Shown in pieces: positions 30,668 to 38,782 of a stretch of DNA of 42,082 bases. Source of the DNA: PWHG01 sp964406935 (GTDB lineage: Bacteria > Patescibacteriota > Patescibacteriia > Patescibacteriales > UBA12465); assembly GCA_964406935.1 (NCBI GenBank), contig CAYOTM010000006.1:1-42082 (forward strand), in the 5' to 3' direction. The position numbers were made by a program, and so were the translations under genes. The notes under the pieces are model-generated. The model was given only the letters and a program-made list of their open reading frames with translations. It had not been told where the DNA came from and ran no database searches. Position 1 is the stretch's first letter. Every line of letters starts with the position of its first letter.

Positions 30668-32188
30668 TTAATTTGTAAATGAACGGAAACGATAAGCGAG
30701 GGCTTCGCTTAAATGTTGTTCATTGATTTTAGGGTTGCCCTCTAAATCAGCAATTGTTCGAGCGCTTTTTAAACAACGATAATAAGCGCGACCAGATAAT
30801 TTTAAAGTAGTAGCAGCTTGATTTAATAATTTTTCAGCGGCTGGCTGACATAAACAAATTTTCGAAATTTCAGCCGGTGATAAATAAGCATTTAAACGTT
30901 GTTCGCCTAAACGATGATGTTGAATTTGGCGAGCTTGTTTAATTTTTTGTTGTTCGCTTAACAGGTTGGTTGGCTGAATTAATGCTTGATAGTTAATTTT
31001 TGGTCGTGACATTTTTACCACTAAGTCAAATCGGTCAAGCAGTGGCCCGGAAATTTTTTCTCGATATTTTTTAATTTGTCCTAAACTACAAACGCAAGCT
31101 TTTTCTGGATCACCGTCATAGCCGCAAGGACAGGGATTCATTGCGCCAATTAAACAGAAATTGGCTGGGAAAGTGACTTTACTATTTGCCCGCGCTAAAT
31201 TAATCTCGCCTTTTTCTAGGGGTTGTCTTAAGCTTTCTAAGACTATTTTAGGAAACTCAGGTAGTTCATCTAAAAATAAAACACCATGATGAGCTAAGGA
31301 AATTTCTCCTGGTTGAGGATAAACTCCACCGCCAATAATGGCGGCCGCTGAGGCGCTGTGATGAGGCGCTCGAAAAGGAGATTTAATGTCTTGCCAGTCG
31401 AGAAAAGGGGTGTCAGCCACTCCATAAATCTTAGCTAATTCTTGCTTCGCACTAGTGGTTAAATCTGGTAATAATTCTGGAGCACTACTAGCTAACATTG
31501 TTTTACCACTGCCTGGAGAACCCCATAATAATAAATGATGACCACCAGCTAAACTAATAATTAAAGCTCTTTTAGCTTGTTCTTGCCCCTGAATTAAGGA
31601 AAAGTTATTTGTTAAGGCTATAGACTGATGATTAGCCCCAATTTTTCGCGGTTCATTTTTAATAGCTAAAATATAATTTTTTCCTTGTAAATGACTGATT
31701 ACTTGCAGTAAGTTTTTAACTGGAAAGATAGTGATGTTTTTAATAGCAGCAACTTCATGGGCATTTTCAATTGGCAAAAAAATAAACGGAATGTGATGAT
31801 CGGCCGCTGCCATTGCTAAATTAAAAGCGCCTTTAATCGGTCTTAATTCGCCGCTTAAAGATAATTCACCAGCAAATAAACAATCAGTTAAGGTTGTTTT
31901 AAAAGAATTTTTTAAGGCTAAGATACTAACAGCGATTGGTAAGTCATATGATGAACCTCGTTTTTTGATATCGGCCGGAGCTAAATTGACAGTAATTTTT
32001 CTTTGGGGGTAATCAAGCTTAGATTGTTTTAAGGCACTTCTTACTCTTTCCTTAGCTTCGGAAACAGTGGTATCTGGCAAACCAACAATTGAAATTTGGC
32101 CTAATTCACCACCACCATAATCAGCTTCGACTTCAATTAAATTTGCTTCTAAACCAATTAAAGCAGCTGACAAGGTTTTTGTTGACAT
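30668..32188 (-). CDS. comM: YifB/ComM-type Mg-chelatase-like AAA ATPase
   Basis: 506 residues from the ATG at 32188 (MSTKTLSAALIGLEANLIEV); the frame also reads from 32212, but the family starts here. The N-terminal ChlI-like domain holds GGELGQISIVGLPDTTVSEAKERV and the NLAPADIKKRGSSYDLPIA motif. The AAA+ part has Walker A WGSPGSGKTMLASS, HHSASAAAIIGGG, Walker B LFLDELPEF and arginine-finger regions. A Cys cluster (CPCGYDGDPEKACVCSLGQ) and the C-terminal Mg_chelatase_C close it. ComM in competent bacteria is a branch-migration helicase that promotes recombination during DNA uptake, which fits a genome with pilin genes. The enzyme is intact. Confidence 0.93.
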   Translation of the reverse strand: MSTKTLSAALIGLEANLIEVEADYGGGELGQISIVGLPDTTVSEAKERVRSALKQSKLDYPQRKITVNLAPADIKKRGSSYDLPIAVSILALKNSFKTTLTDCLFAGELSLSGELRPIKGAFNLAMAAADHHIPFIFLPIENAHEVAAIKNITIFPVKNLLQVISHLQGKNYILAIKNEPRKIGANHQSIALTNNFSLIQGQEQAKRALIISLAGGHHLLLWGSPGSGKTMLASSAPELLPDLTTSAKQELAKIYGVADTPFLDWQDIKSPFRAPHHSASAAAIIGGGVYPQPGEISLAHHGVLFLDELPEFPKIVLESLRQPLEKGEINLARANSKVTFPANFCLIGAMNPCPCGYDGDPEKACVCSLGQIKKYREKISGPLLDRFDLVVKMSRPKINYQALIQPTNLLSEQQKIKQARQIQHHRLGEQRLNAYLSPAEISKICLCQPAAEKLLNQAATTLKLSGRAYYRCLKSARTIADLEGNPKINEQHLSEALAYRFRSFTN

Positions 32189-32198
32189 AATGATTAAA

Positions 32199-32231
32199 TA
32201 AAAATCGCCCATGAGTGGCGATTTTATTTAG
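32199..32231 (-). terminator. Terminator between smc and comM
   Basis: AAAATCGCC pairs with GGCGATTTT, with ACTCATG (minus strand) in the loop, then TTTTATTT. It ends the smc transcript just before the comM start codon. Confidence 0.8.
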
Positions 32232-32286
32232 TTTAACAAACAAGTTTTAAAAATTCTTTAAATAAAATATTAATTTTTACTATAGA

Positions 32287-35200
32287 TTAAGATTCAGCGG
32301 CGATTGCTTCTTCTAGTTTAACACTTAATAATCGACTAACCCCATCTTGTTGCATAGTTATCCCATAAAGAATTTCCGCTTGGCGCATAGTCGCTCGATT
32401 ATGGGTAATAATAATAAATTGAGTTTGGTTGGATAAATCATCTAAAATTTTAGCCAATCTAGCAGAGTTAGCTTCATCAAGAGCGGCATCGACTTCATCA
32501 AGAACGACAAAAGGAGAAGGATTGGCACTGATAATTGCACAGATTAAAGCGATAGCTGTTAAAGCTCGTTCACCACCTGATAGCATGGCGATTGATTGAA
32601 TTTTTTTACCGGGAGGCGTCGCCTGAATATCAATTCCTGATAAACCTAAAGCACTTTTTTTCTTCCACCTTTTTAAATTATTAATTATTCCTGAATTTTC
32701 TTCGGTGTCTTCTTCTTCGGATTCTTCAATTTTAATAATTTTTGCCTGACCACCATCAAATAAAATACTAAAATATTGAGAAAATTTTTCAGTAATGATT
32801 TTAAACTCTTTAGCAAACCTGGATTTAATTTGTTCATCTAAATCATTAATAATTTGCTCTAAAGAATTAATAGCCTGCCTTAAATCAGTTGTCTGTTGGC
32901 TTAAGAAATCAAAACGATCTTTTGTTTCGGCGTATTCTGTTTCAGTCTCGGGATCAATACCGCCAATTTGTTCTAATTGTCTTTTTAAGTCATTAATTTT
33001 TTTCCATAAATCGTCTGGGCTGAATTGGAGATTTTCTTCATCGATGAAGTTTTTTACTGCCCCTAGACTTAAACCTTCATTTTTAAGGCTATTTTCTAAG
33101 TCTTCTAGACGAGTTTCCTGGCGGGCAATAATTAATTGTTGTTCATGTAGTTGAGAATTTAGGCCCTCCAACAATCGCCTAAGTTCGTCAATTTGTTGTT
33201 GGTTAACTAATAATTGTCGGTTACTGGCCTGTTTATCATTATTAATTTTTACTAAGGCTTCTTTGGTTTTTTTCAATTTTTCCTGATTAACAGTTAATAA
33301 GCTTTCTAATTTTTGTTGATCAATCGTTAAAGTCTCTCCCTTTAGACCTTGTTCGCCTTTGGTTATTTTATTAATTATTTCCTCTAATTCTCGATTAATA
33401 TTTTCTTGACTATGTTTTAGTAATTTTACTTTTTCTTCTTGCGAAGATATTTTTAAGCGACAGTCATTTAGGTTATTAAGCAAATCTTGCTTTTCCTGAC
33501 CTAAATTATTATTAGTAGACGACTGTAAATTAATTAGTTGACCTTCTATTTTAATAATTTCATTATTTATTTTTTGTTTATCGTTAATTAAGTCTTGAAT
33601 TGTTGAATCGCCAGCCAAGTCTTTTAATTGGTTATTAATGATTTGTAAATTATTCTCTAAATCAATTTTTTTAGCATTTAAATAGTTTTGTTTTTCTTGT
33701 TGGCTCATTATTATCAGTTCATTTTTATTTAATTTAGCGCTGAGTTGTTGTTTTTGCTCATTGAGGGCGATAATTTCTTCTTGAGCAGTTTTTATTTGGG
33801 CTAAGATTGGCTCCTCGGCCTCAGTCATCACCTTAGAAATTTTATGAGAAAATTCAGTCTTTGCCTGATTAATTAATTTTTTAATAGTGGCTAAATCTTT
33901 TTCTTGCTCAATTTTTTCTAACTGGTTTAAAAATTGATCAATTGTTTCGGAGATGGCGCTCTTACCTAAACCCTGGTTAGCTTTATTTTTTAATTCTTGG
34001 TTTAAGTTAATTAATTTATCTTGCCAAGATTTAACTTCTATTTCTAAGGTAAATAATTCCTGTTTAAGCGTCTTATTTTTTTTATTTTCTTCACTAATAC
34101 TTAAATCATTTAAGGCTTGATTAATTTCTGTTAGCAAGTTATTTAATTCAATTTTTTTAGCCTCTAAACTACCTGCTTGATCAGCGTTGTTAAGATTTTT
34201 TTTAGTTTCTAAAATTATCTCCACTTTGGCCAATTGTCTATTTAATTCATCCTTTTTTTGATTTAAAGTTATTTTTTCTTGTTCTCGTTGTTCTTGGTGG
34301 ACAGATTTTTGTTGCAAGTCTTGCCAACGTAATTTTAATTCGGCCTCTTGTTGACGCCAAGAGGTCGGCTCTTCATGAGCGATCAATTCTTCTAAACGAT
34401 GGAGTTCGGTTTTTAATTCGGCTTGTTTTTGTTTAAGCCAGGAGACATCAAATTTTCCTTGGGATTCTAAACTAGTGCTTAACTCCGCTTGAATTTTAGC
34501 TAACTGTTTAATTAGTTGGTTGTGTTCTTCTTGTTGTCCCTGTAATTCTCTTTGCCACTTTTCTTCTTCTGGGTTGCCAATTGATTGTTCTAGTAATTTA
34601 TTGGTTTCTGATATTTTAGTTAATTTACCTAAAGTATCTCGTTGTTTATTTTCTAGTTCTAAAATTATCACATTTACTTTATCTAGTTGTTGGCTGATTT
34701 CTTGGTGCTGTCCTTGATAATATTTTTTCTGTTTATTTTTTAACTCTATTTCTAAACGATCCCGTTTTTTCAGCCTTTCTACTTGTCGGGTAAGCATTTT
34801 GAGACGAGGTTTAATTTCCGAGAGCAACATGTCTACTTGATTAAGATTGTCGTGACTTTTTTCTAATTTATTTAAAGCGGAATCTCGTTTAATTTGAAAA
34901 GGCTTAATGCCGGTGGCTTCATCAAAAAATTCTTTTCTTTCGGTGGCGCTGATATTTAAAAAATTTTCTACCATTCCTTGCCCAATAATGCTATAAGTTT
35001 TTTGTCCGATATTTGCTTTGGCAAGCAACATTTGAATATCAGTTAATCTGACTCGGCTATTGTTGATTAAATATTCACTGTCCCCACTTCTTGATAAGCG
35101 CCGAGTAATTATTAGCTCATCATAATCAAAGGGAGAAATCTCGGAATTATCGGTTGTAATGATTTCTTCACTAGGATTTAATTTTATTTTTTGATCATCA

Positions 35201-35481
35201 TTATTTTTTAAAAATAAAGAAACCTCAGCTAAGCCAAGACGACTCTTTTTATCAGAGCCAGAAAAAATAATATCTTCGCTTTTCTTTCCCCGTAGAGTTT
35301 TAATACTTTGTTCGCCCAAGACCCAGCGCACGGCATCAGCAATATTTGATTTGCCAGAACCATTAGGGCCAACAATCGCAGTGATCCCTCGTTTGTTATT
35401 ATTAATCGGCCCAGAAAATTTTAATTGATTTTTATTGGCGAACGATTTAAATCCTTGAATTTCTAGTTTTTCTAAATACAT
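32287..35481 (-). CDS. smc: SMC-type chromosome condensation ATPase, apparently without hinge
   Basis: 1064 residues. The N-terminal half-ATPase has GPNGSGKS (38-45) and ADAVRWVLGEQS. The C-terminal half has the signature LSGGERALTAIAL (967 on) and Walker B FVVLDEVDAALDE (about 991). Between about 165 and 905 the sequence is almost continuous charged, heptad-like coiled coil. Bacterial SMC normally has a globular hinge of about 150 residues near the middle that dimerises it; I find no Gly-rich hinge sequence and no zinc-hook CxxC, and the protein is about 110 residues shorter than usual. It may dimerise through a helical tip near residues 500-560 (KANQGLGKSAISETIDQF). No scpA or scpB is in this window. 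Confidence 0.88.
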   Translation of the reverse strand: MYLEKLEIQGFKSFANKNQLKFSGPINNNKRGITAIVGPNGSGKSNIADAVRWVLGEQSIKTLRGKKSEDIIFSGSDKKSRLGLAEVSLFLKNNDDQKIKLNPSEEIITTDNSEISPFDYDELIITRRLSRSGDSEYLINNSRVRLTDIQMLLAKANIGQKTYSIIGQGMVENFLNISATERKEFFDEATGIKPFQIKRDSALNKLEKSHDNLNQVDMLLSEIKPRLKMLTRQVERLKKRDRLEIELKNKQKKYYQGQHQEISQQLDKVNVIILELENKQRDTLGKLTKISETNKLLEQSIGNPEEEKWQRELQGQQEEHNQLIKQLAKIQAELSTSLESQGKFDVSWLKQKQAELKTELHRLEELIAHEEPTSWRQQEAELKLRWQDLQQKSVHQEQREQEKITLNQKKDELNRQLAKVEIILETKKNLNNADQAGSLEAKKIELNNLLTEINQALNDLSISEENKKNKTLKQELFTLEIEVKSWQDKLINLNQELKNKANQGLGKSAISETIDQFLNQLEKIEQEKDLATIKKLINQAKTEFSHKISKVMTEAEEPILAQIKTAQEEIIALNEQKQQLSAKLNKNELIIMSQQEKQNYLNAKKIDLENNLQIINNQLKDLAGDSTIQDLINDKQKINNEIIKIEGQLINLQSSTNNNLGQEKQDLLNNLNDCRLKISSQEEKVKLLKHSQENINRELEEIINKITKGEQGLKGETLTIDQQKLESLLTVNQEKLKKTKEALVKINNDKQASNRQLLVNQQQIDELRRLLEGLNSQLHEQQLIIARQETRLEDLENSLKNEGLSLGAVKNFIDEENLQFSPDDLWKKINDLKRQLEQIGGIDPETETEYAETKDRFDFLSQQTTDLRQAINSLEQIINDLDEQIKSRFAKEFKIITEKFSQYFSILFDGGQAKIIKIEESEEEDTEENSGIINNLKRWKKKSALGLSGIDIQATPPGKKIQSIAMLSGGERALTAIALICAIISANPSPFVVLDEVDAALDEANSARLAKILDDLSNQTQFIIITHNRATMRQAEILYGITMQQDGVSRLLSVKLEEAIAAES

Positions 35482-35541
35482 AAAAAGAAGAAGCAGAGCT
35501 TAGCGCTCTTGGCCATTAGTTTATTTTTCTTTACTTCAATA

Positions 35542-35554
35542 TTATAGTATAATT
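35542..35554. promoter_or_regulatory. Overlapping divergent -10 boxes for smc and the CMP-kinase-like gene
   Basis: TATAAT on the minus strand (35542-35547) faces smc. TATAAT on the plus strand (35549-35554) faces the 35582 gene, 28 nt from its ATG. Neither has a good -35. The smc leader also contains a small AGAGC/GCTCT hairpin (35495-35509) near the start codon. Confidence 0.45.
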
Positions 35555-35581
35555 TTTTTATAAAAGTAAAACTTTAAATTT

Positions 35582-36154
35582 ATGATTATCTCTTTAAGCG
35601 GTGCTCAAGGATCTGGCAAAAGCACTGTTGCTCTAAAATTAGCAGCTAAACTAGGCTGGTCTCATTACTATATTGGGGGCTTGCGTCGTCAAGCGGCGGC
35701 CAAACGAGGTCTAACTTTAGCCGAATACAATAAATTAGGAGAAATTGACCCCAGCACTGATCAAGAAGTTGATGAGTATCAAAAAAAACTAGGTCAAGAG
35801 CAAGACAATTTTATTATTGAGGGAAGAACTTCCTGGTATTTTATTCCTCACTCTTTTAAGATTTATTTAGACGTTAAAACAAAAATTGGGGCGCAGCGAA
35901 TTTTAGGTCATCTGCAAGCCGAGAATCAACGTAATGAAGACCATGACTTAATTGATAAATCTGCAGTTTTAGCTAGTTTAGAGCGTCGTCAGATAAGTGA
36001 TGCTAAGCGATATTTACAGTATTATAATATTGACGTTCATGATAAAAATCATTATGATTTTGTGCTAGATACTAGCAATTTAAATCCTGAGGAGGTATTT
36101 ATGGCTGTTTGGTCGGCAGTAGAGGAGCAATTAAATAAAGAAAAAGCTAAATAA
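35582..36154 (+). CDS. Cytidylate-kinase-like P-loop protein
   Basis: 190 residues with a nucleoside-monophosphate-kinase fold: P-loop GAQGSGKSTVALKLAAKLG at 8-26, then YYIGGLRRQAAAKRGLTL and IDPSTDQEVDEYQKKLG, and IIEGRTSWYFIPHSFKIYLDV. The pattern is that of the Cytidylate_kin2/archaeal-type CMP kinases (GGxxFR and EGR segments). It probably phosphorylates CMP or dCMP, or acts on a related nucleotide. It reads divergently from smc. The distance to rplS downstream is 127 nt and that gene has its own promoter. Confidence 0.8.
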   Translation: MIISLSGAQGSGKSTVALKLAAKLGWSHYYIGGLRRQAAAKRGLTLAEYNKLGEIDPSTDQEVDEYQKKLGQEQDNFIIEGRTSWYFIPHSFKIYLDVKTKIGAQRILGHLQAENQRNEDHDLIDKSAVLASLERRQISDAKRYLQYYNIDVHDKNHYDFVLDTSNLNPEEVFMAVWSAVEEQLNKEKAK

Positions 36155-36181
36155 TGGTTAAATGGTTATTTAAAAAAGCTC

Positions 36182-36208
36182 TTGACAAGCCTTGTGTAAG
36201 ATTATAAT
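36182..36208 (+). promoter_or_regulatory. Promoter of rplS
   Basis: TTGACA (36182-36187), a 15-nt spacer to TATAAT (36203-36208) or 17 nt to TAATAT (36205-36210). The predicted start is near 36215. Confidence 0.65.
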
Positions 36209-36243
36209 ATAAGACCAGATTTAAGCTTATTTAAACAAGAAAT

Positions 36244-36268
36244 GAGATGAAAACTAATCTCGTTTTTT
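36244..36268 (+). promoter_or_regulatory. Terminator-like hairpin in the rplS leader
   Basis: GAGAT (36244-36248) pairs with ATCTC (36257-36261) and is followed by GTTTTTTAT, only about 14 nt before ATG 36282. It could reduce read-through or serve in L19 autoregulation. The 5-bp stem is weak. Confidence 0.4.
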
Positions 36269-36281
36269 ATATTTTAATTAT

Positions 36282-36641
36282 ATGGCCGAAAAAAAAGAAG
36301 CCAAACAAACCAAGTCAGTTTCCGTTAGTGATTTACAACCGGGAATGACGGTCAGAATTTATCAAAAAATTAAAGAATTAAATTCTAAAGGCGAAGAAAA
36401 AGAACGTTTGCAGTATTTTGAAGGGATGATTATTGGTCGCAAGCATAACAAAGAAACCGGTGGGACAATTACTGTTAGAAAAGTTTCTGATGGGGTTGGC
36501 GTAGAAAAAATCTTTCCGATTAATTTGCCAACAATTACTAAAGTTGAAATCAAAAAAATTGCGAAAGTTCGCCGCGCTAAACTATATTTCTTAAAAGGAA
36601 CTTATAAAAAGAAACTAAAAGAAAAAGTAGTTCGATCTTAA
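36282..36641 (+). CDS. rplS: Large ribosomal subunit protein bL19
   Basis: 119 residues with the bL19 signature: VSDLQPGMTVRIYQKIKELN, RLQYFEGMIIGRKHNKETGGTITVRKVSDGVGVEKIFPIN, then TKVEIKKIAKVRRAKLYFLKG. The length matches bacterial L19. bL19 sits at the 30S-50S interface. The first dozen residues (MAEKKEAKQTKS) are a charged extension. It has its own promoter with a hairpin in its leader; tRNA-Leu and tRNA-Val follow closely and may be cotranscribed. Confidence 0.96.
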   Translation: MAEKKEAKQTKSVSVSDLQPGMTVRIYQKIKELNSKGEEKERLQYFEGMIIGRKHNKETGGTITVRKVSDGVGVEKIFPINLPTITKVEIKKIAKVRRAKLYFLKGTYKKKLKEKVVRS

Positions 36642-36662
36642 TTTATCTTTAAATAATTGAGG

Positions 36663-36747
36663 GGGCGAGTGGTGAAATTGGTAGACACGCAAGCTTGAGG
36701 GGCTTGTGGCCGTTTAGGTCGTGGAGGTTCAAGTCCTCTCTCGCCCA
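36663..36747 (+). tRNA. tRNA-Leu (GAG)
   Basis: Class II tRNA: acceptor GGGCGAG/CTCGCCC, anticodon stem CAAGC/GCTTG around TTGAGGG (anticodon GAG), a variable arm of about 13 nt, T-arm GAGGTTCAAGTCCTC and discriminator A. CCA is not encoded. Confidence 0.95.
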
Positions 36748-36764
36748 CACCACTCAAAAATAGG

Positions 36765-36841
36765 GGGCGCATAGCTCAGCTGGTTAGAGCACTTCGTTTA
36801 CACCGAAGGGGTCCTAGGTTCGAATCCTTGTGCGCCCACCA
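36765..36841 (+). tRNA. tRNA-Val (TAC) with encoded CCA
   Basis: Acceptor GGGCGCA/TGCGCCC, D-arm GCTCAGCTGGTTAGAGC, anticodon stem CTTCG/CGAAG around TTTACAC (anticodon TAC), T-arm TAGGTTCGAATCCTT, discriminator A (36838) and CCA at 36839-36841. It is the only one of eight tRNAs here with an encoded CCA. The integrase gene begins 51 nt downstream, reading toward it. Confidence 0.95.
36814..36841 (+). other. Probable attachment site (attL) at the tRNA-Val 3' end
   Basis: Tyrosine-integrase elements commonly integrate at the T-arm/acceptor 3' half of a tRNA gene and restore it with an element-borne copy. The integrase gene end lies directly next to this tRNA, and the tRNA alone has an encoded CCA. 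The partner repeat would lie beyond the right edge of the window, so the exact core is not known. Confidence 0.45.
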
Positions 36842-36847
36842 AGCATT

Positions 36848-36871
36848 AAAACAGACGAGAGTCTGTTTTTT
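36848..36871 (+). terminator. Terminator after tRNA-Val
   Basis: AAAACAGAC pairs with GTCTGTTTT around GAGA, followed by TT. It also stands at the 3' side of the convergent integrase gene. Confidence 0.85.
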
Positions 36872-36891
36872 GCTTTATTTATGGGCTTTTT

Positions 36892-38019
36892 TCAAGATTT
36901 CAAACTCTGCATCACTTCTTTTACGGTTACCTTTTCTGGGATTGTGGCCATATTGTGGCCAAAATTTAAATTTAGTTTAACTCTAGGCTCTAAAGTTCGG
37001 ATGGCTTCTTTAAGGGTAACAGGTTCTAGATGCGCATATCTTTGCACCATTTTTAAATCAGAATGTCCTAGTAGTTCTTGTATGGTTTTAAGAGATACTC
37101 CATTAGTTGCTAACTGGGAGGCAAAGGAATGGCGAAGACCGTGCCAGCCTATTTTTTTCACATTAGCTTTAACGCACAACCTTTCTAATCTATGTCTACA
37201 GGATGACCTGGTTTGATGGGTATTTATTACATTAGGAAATATTAGACCATTGCTTTTTCTCCTTATATTTAAAGCATCAAATACATCTTGAGCAAGGTAA
37301 ATTCTTCTGAATTTATTATTTTTAGGAGAGCCAACGTGACCATTAACAATATTTCGTTTAATAGTTACAAGTTTCTCATCAAAATCAATATCAGACCATT
37401 CTAGGGCTAGTAATTCTCCTATTCTAACTCCTGTTCTCAGTGTAAATAACAGCATCTCATAAAACATCCCCTTGTCTTTAGAGGCTTCTAAAAGCTTATT
37501 ATAGTCTTCTTCGTTTAAGTAAACAGGGTCTTTGGGAGCAACTTTTAAAGGTTTTATTTTTGGAGTCTTATCAATTATCTCCCACTCTTGAGCAGTCTTT
37601 AAACATTTTCCTAGTATGCCTAAGATATTGTTGATGGACTTATTACTAAGACCGATAGACTGTTTTTGAGATTTAAACTCTTCAACTTGCAAGGAGCTTA
37701 TTTTATCAAGCGCTATTTTCCCAAAGAAAGGATTAAGATGCTTTTTTAGCATACACTTTTTCTGATTTTGTTCTGATGGCTTATTATTAGTCATTACATA
37801 AGTCTTTAACCATTTATCAGAAAAATCTTGAAAGCTTGATATATTTATCGTCTTTTTTTCTTCTAAATCAATGGGCTCTCCTCTAGCAAGCCTTTGTCTA
37901 AGTAAAGCTTCAAAAGCTTTAGCCCCAGCATAGGTATTATCAGGGCTAGCCTTTCTATGTCTTTGCCTATTATATCTAAAAGCTATCCAATATTTATTCC
38001 CTCTTTTAATTACGCTCAT
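36892..38019 (-). CDS. Tyrosine recombinase (phage-type integrase)
   Basis: 375 residues. The N-terminal arm-type-site domain (KRGNKYWIAFRYNRQRHRKASPD...) is followed by a SAM-like core-binding domain (about 60-160). The catalytic domain has the first Arg in LRTGVRIGELLALEW, a Lys in the IKRN/SPKNNK region, HGLRHSFASQL (H-x-x-R), LGHSDLKMVQRYAHL (final His and Tyr nucleophile). All catalytic residues are present, so the enzyme is likely active. It starts inside the excisionase-like gene (14-nt overlap). The gene reads toward tRNA-Val, as is usual for tRNA-integrating elements. Confidence 0.94.
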   Translation of the reverse strand: MSVIKRGNKYWIAFRYNRQRHRKASPDNTYAGAKAFEALLRQRLARGEPIDLEEKKTINISSFQDFSDKWLKTYVMTNNKPSEQNQKKCMLKKHLNPFFGKIALDKISSLQVEEFKSQKQSIGLSNKSINNILGILGKCLKTAQEWEIIDKTPKIKPLKVAPKDPVYLNEEDYNKLLEASKDKGMFYEMLLFTLRTGVRIGELLALEWSDIDFDEKLVTIKRNIVNGHVGSPKNNKFRRIYLAQDVFDALNIRRKSNGLIFPNVINTHQTRSSCRHRLERLCVKANVKKIGWHGLRHSFASQLATNGVSLKTIQELLGHSDLKMVQRYAHLEPVTLKEAIRTLEPRVKLNLNFGHNMATIPEKVTVKEVMQSLKS

Positions 38020-38221
38020 ATTGTTTTTCTATTGGCTCAACTCTCGTTTCACTTAAATAACAACTAACATCATCAGAAGAAAATCTAAGATTACCTCCAA
38101 ATTTATAAAATGGGAGCACCCGACTATCGACTAAGCGATAAACAGAAGATTTGGATATCTTTAATAGTTTGGATAGTTCGTCTGGAGTTATGAAGTTTTG
38201 AGCATTTGAACCAATATTCAT
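38006..38221 (-). CDS. Excisionase-like HTH protein
   Basis: A 71-residue MerR-like/HTH_17 DNA-binding protein: FITPDELSKLLKISKSSVYRLVDSRVLPFYKFGGNLRFSSDDVSCYL is the helix-turn-helix plus wing typical of excisionases and of small plasmid or phage regulators. It overlaps the integrase by 14 nt and is preceded by a promoter with palindromes, consistent with Xis control of integrase transcription and of excision directionality. Confidence 0.85.
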   Translation of the reverse strand: MNIGSNAQNFITPDELSKLLKISKSSVYRLVDSRVLPFYKFGGNLRFSSDDVSCYLSETRVEPIEKQYERN

Positions 38222-38239
38222 TTAGTTGTTAAAGGGCAA

Positions 38240-38304
38240 TATAGGGCACAGTCTGCAAACTGTGTGGACACCTATATTATACCCTTTTTTAGCTTATTTT
38301 ACAA
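38240..38304 (-). promoter_or_regulatory. Xis-int promoter with nested palindromes
   Basis: On the minus strand, TTGTAA (38299-38304), 17 nt, then TATAAT (38276-38281); the start is near 38269. CACAGT/ACTGTG (38247-38264) lies at about +5 to +22, nested within TATAGG/CCTATA (38240-38276). This is a likely operator for the HTH protein or another regulator. Confidence 0.55.
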
Positions 38305-38320
38305 TATATTTGGCTTTATT

Positions 38321-38354
38321 AAAATTGGAGTTTTTAGGAGAAAATGCCAATTTT
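38321..38354. repeat. Inverted repeat upstream of the xis promoter
   Basis: AAAATTGG (38321-38328) and CCAATTTT (38347-38354) flank 18 bases. On the plus strand this includes TTAGGAGAAAATG, a good ribosome binding site before an 11-codon frame that ends in TAG. It may be a weak terminator for the genes upstream or a regulatory hairpin. Nothing else is seen in 38305-38448. Confidence 0.35.
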
Positions 38355-38448
38355 GTGTGCAATTATTAAAGCAATATAGTCAAATATTAATTTCTTATTA
38401 TTTGTTTAATATTAGTTAATATATTGATTTTAAAACTTAGTAATTTGA

Positions 38449-38781
38449 CTAATTATCGTCATTTTTTGCAGACACTAGCTTATCTAAACTGTCATTATTT
38501 TCTAGCTCAGGATAATAACTTAAATCCACCTTTATGTTGTTGTCTCTTTCTAGCACCCAGTTGTCGTATTTTTTTATGCACCACTGTTTATCCCGGTTTT
38601 GCTTTCTTGTAGCTGGTTTCTGGCCAGCCCATATGTAAAGATGGGACAAACTAACTCCTAGTCTTTGAATAAAGCAGTGCTGCCCCTTGTTCCAAACACT
38701 AAGGGCTTTTTCAAATTCTTCTCCAGTTAATTCAAATTGAGCATCTTTGGAATAAAAAATAGTTTTTAGAGTATTTTCCAT
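38449..38781 (-). CDS. Unknown 110-residue element protein
   Basis: No family recognised. It is a soluble, mixed-charge protein with MENTLKTIFYSKDAQFELTGEEFEKALSVW at the N-terminus, a Trp/Tyr-rich middle (SHLYIWAGQKP, QWCIKKYDNWVLERDN) and an acidic, flexible end (YYPELENNDSLDKLVSAKNDDN). Its start is one base after the stop of the DUF4373-type gene, so the two are in one operon. Confidence 0.6.
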   Translation of the reverse strand: MENTLKTIFYSKDAQFELTGEEFEKALSVWNKGQHCFIQRLGVSLSHLYIWAGQKPATRKQNRDKQWCIKKYDNWVLERDNNIKVDLSYYPELENNDSLDKLVSAKNDDN

Positions 38782-38782
38782 A

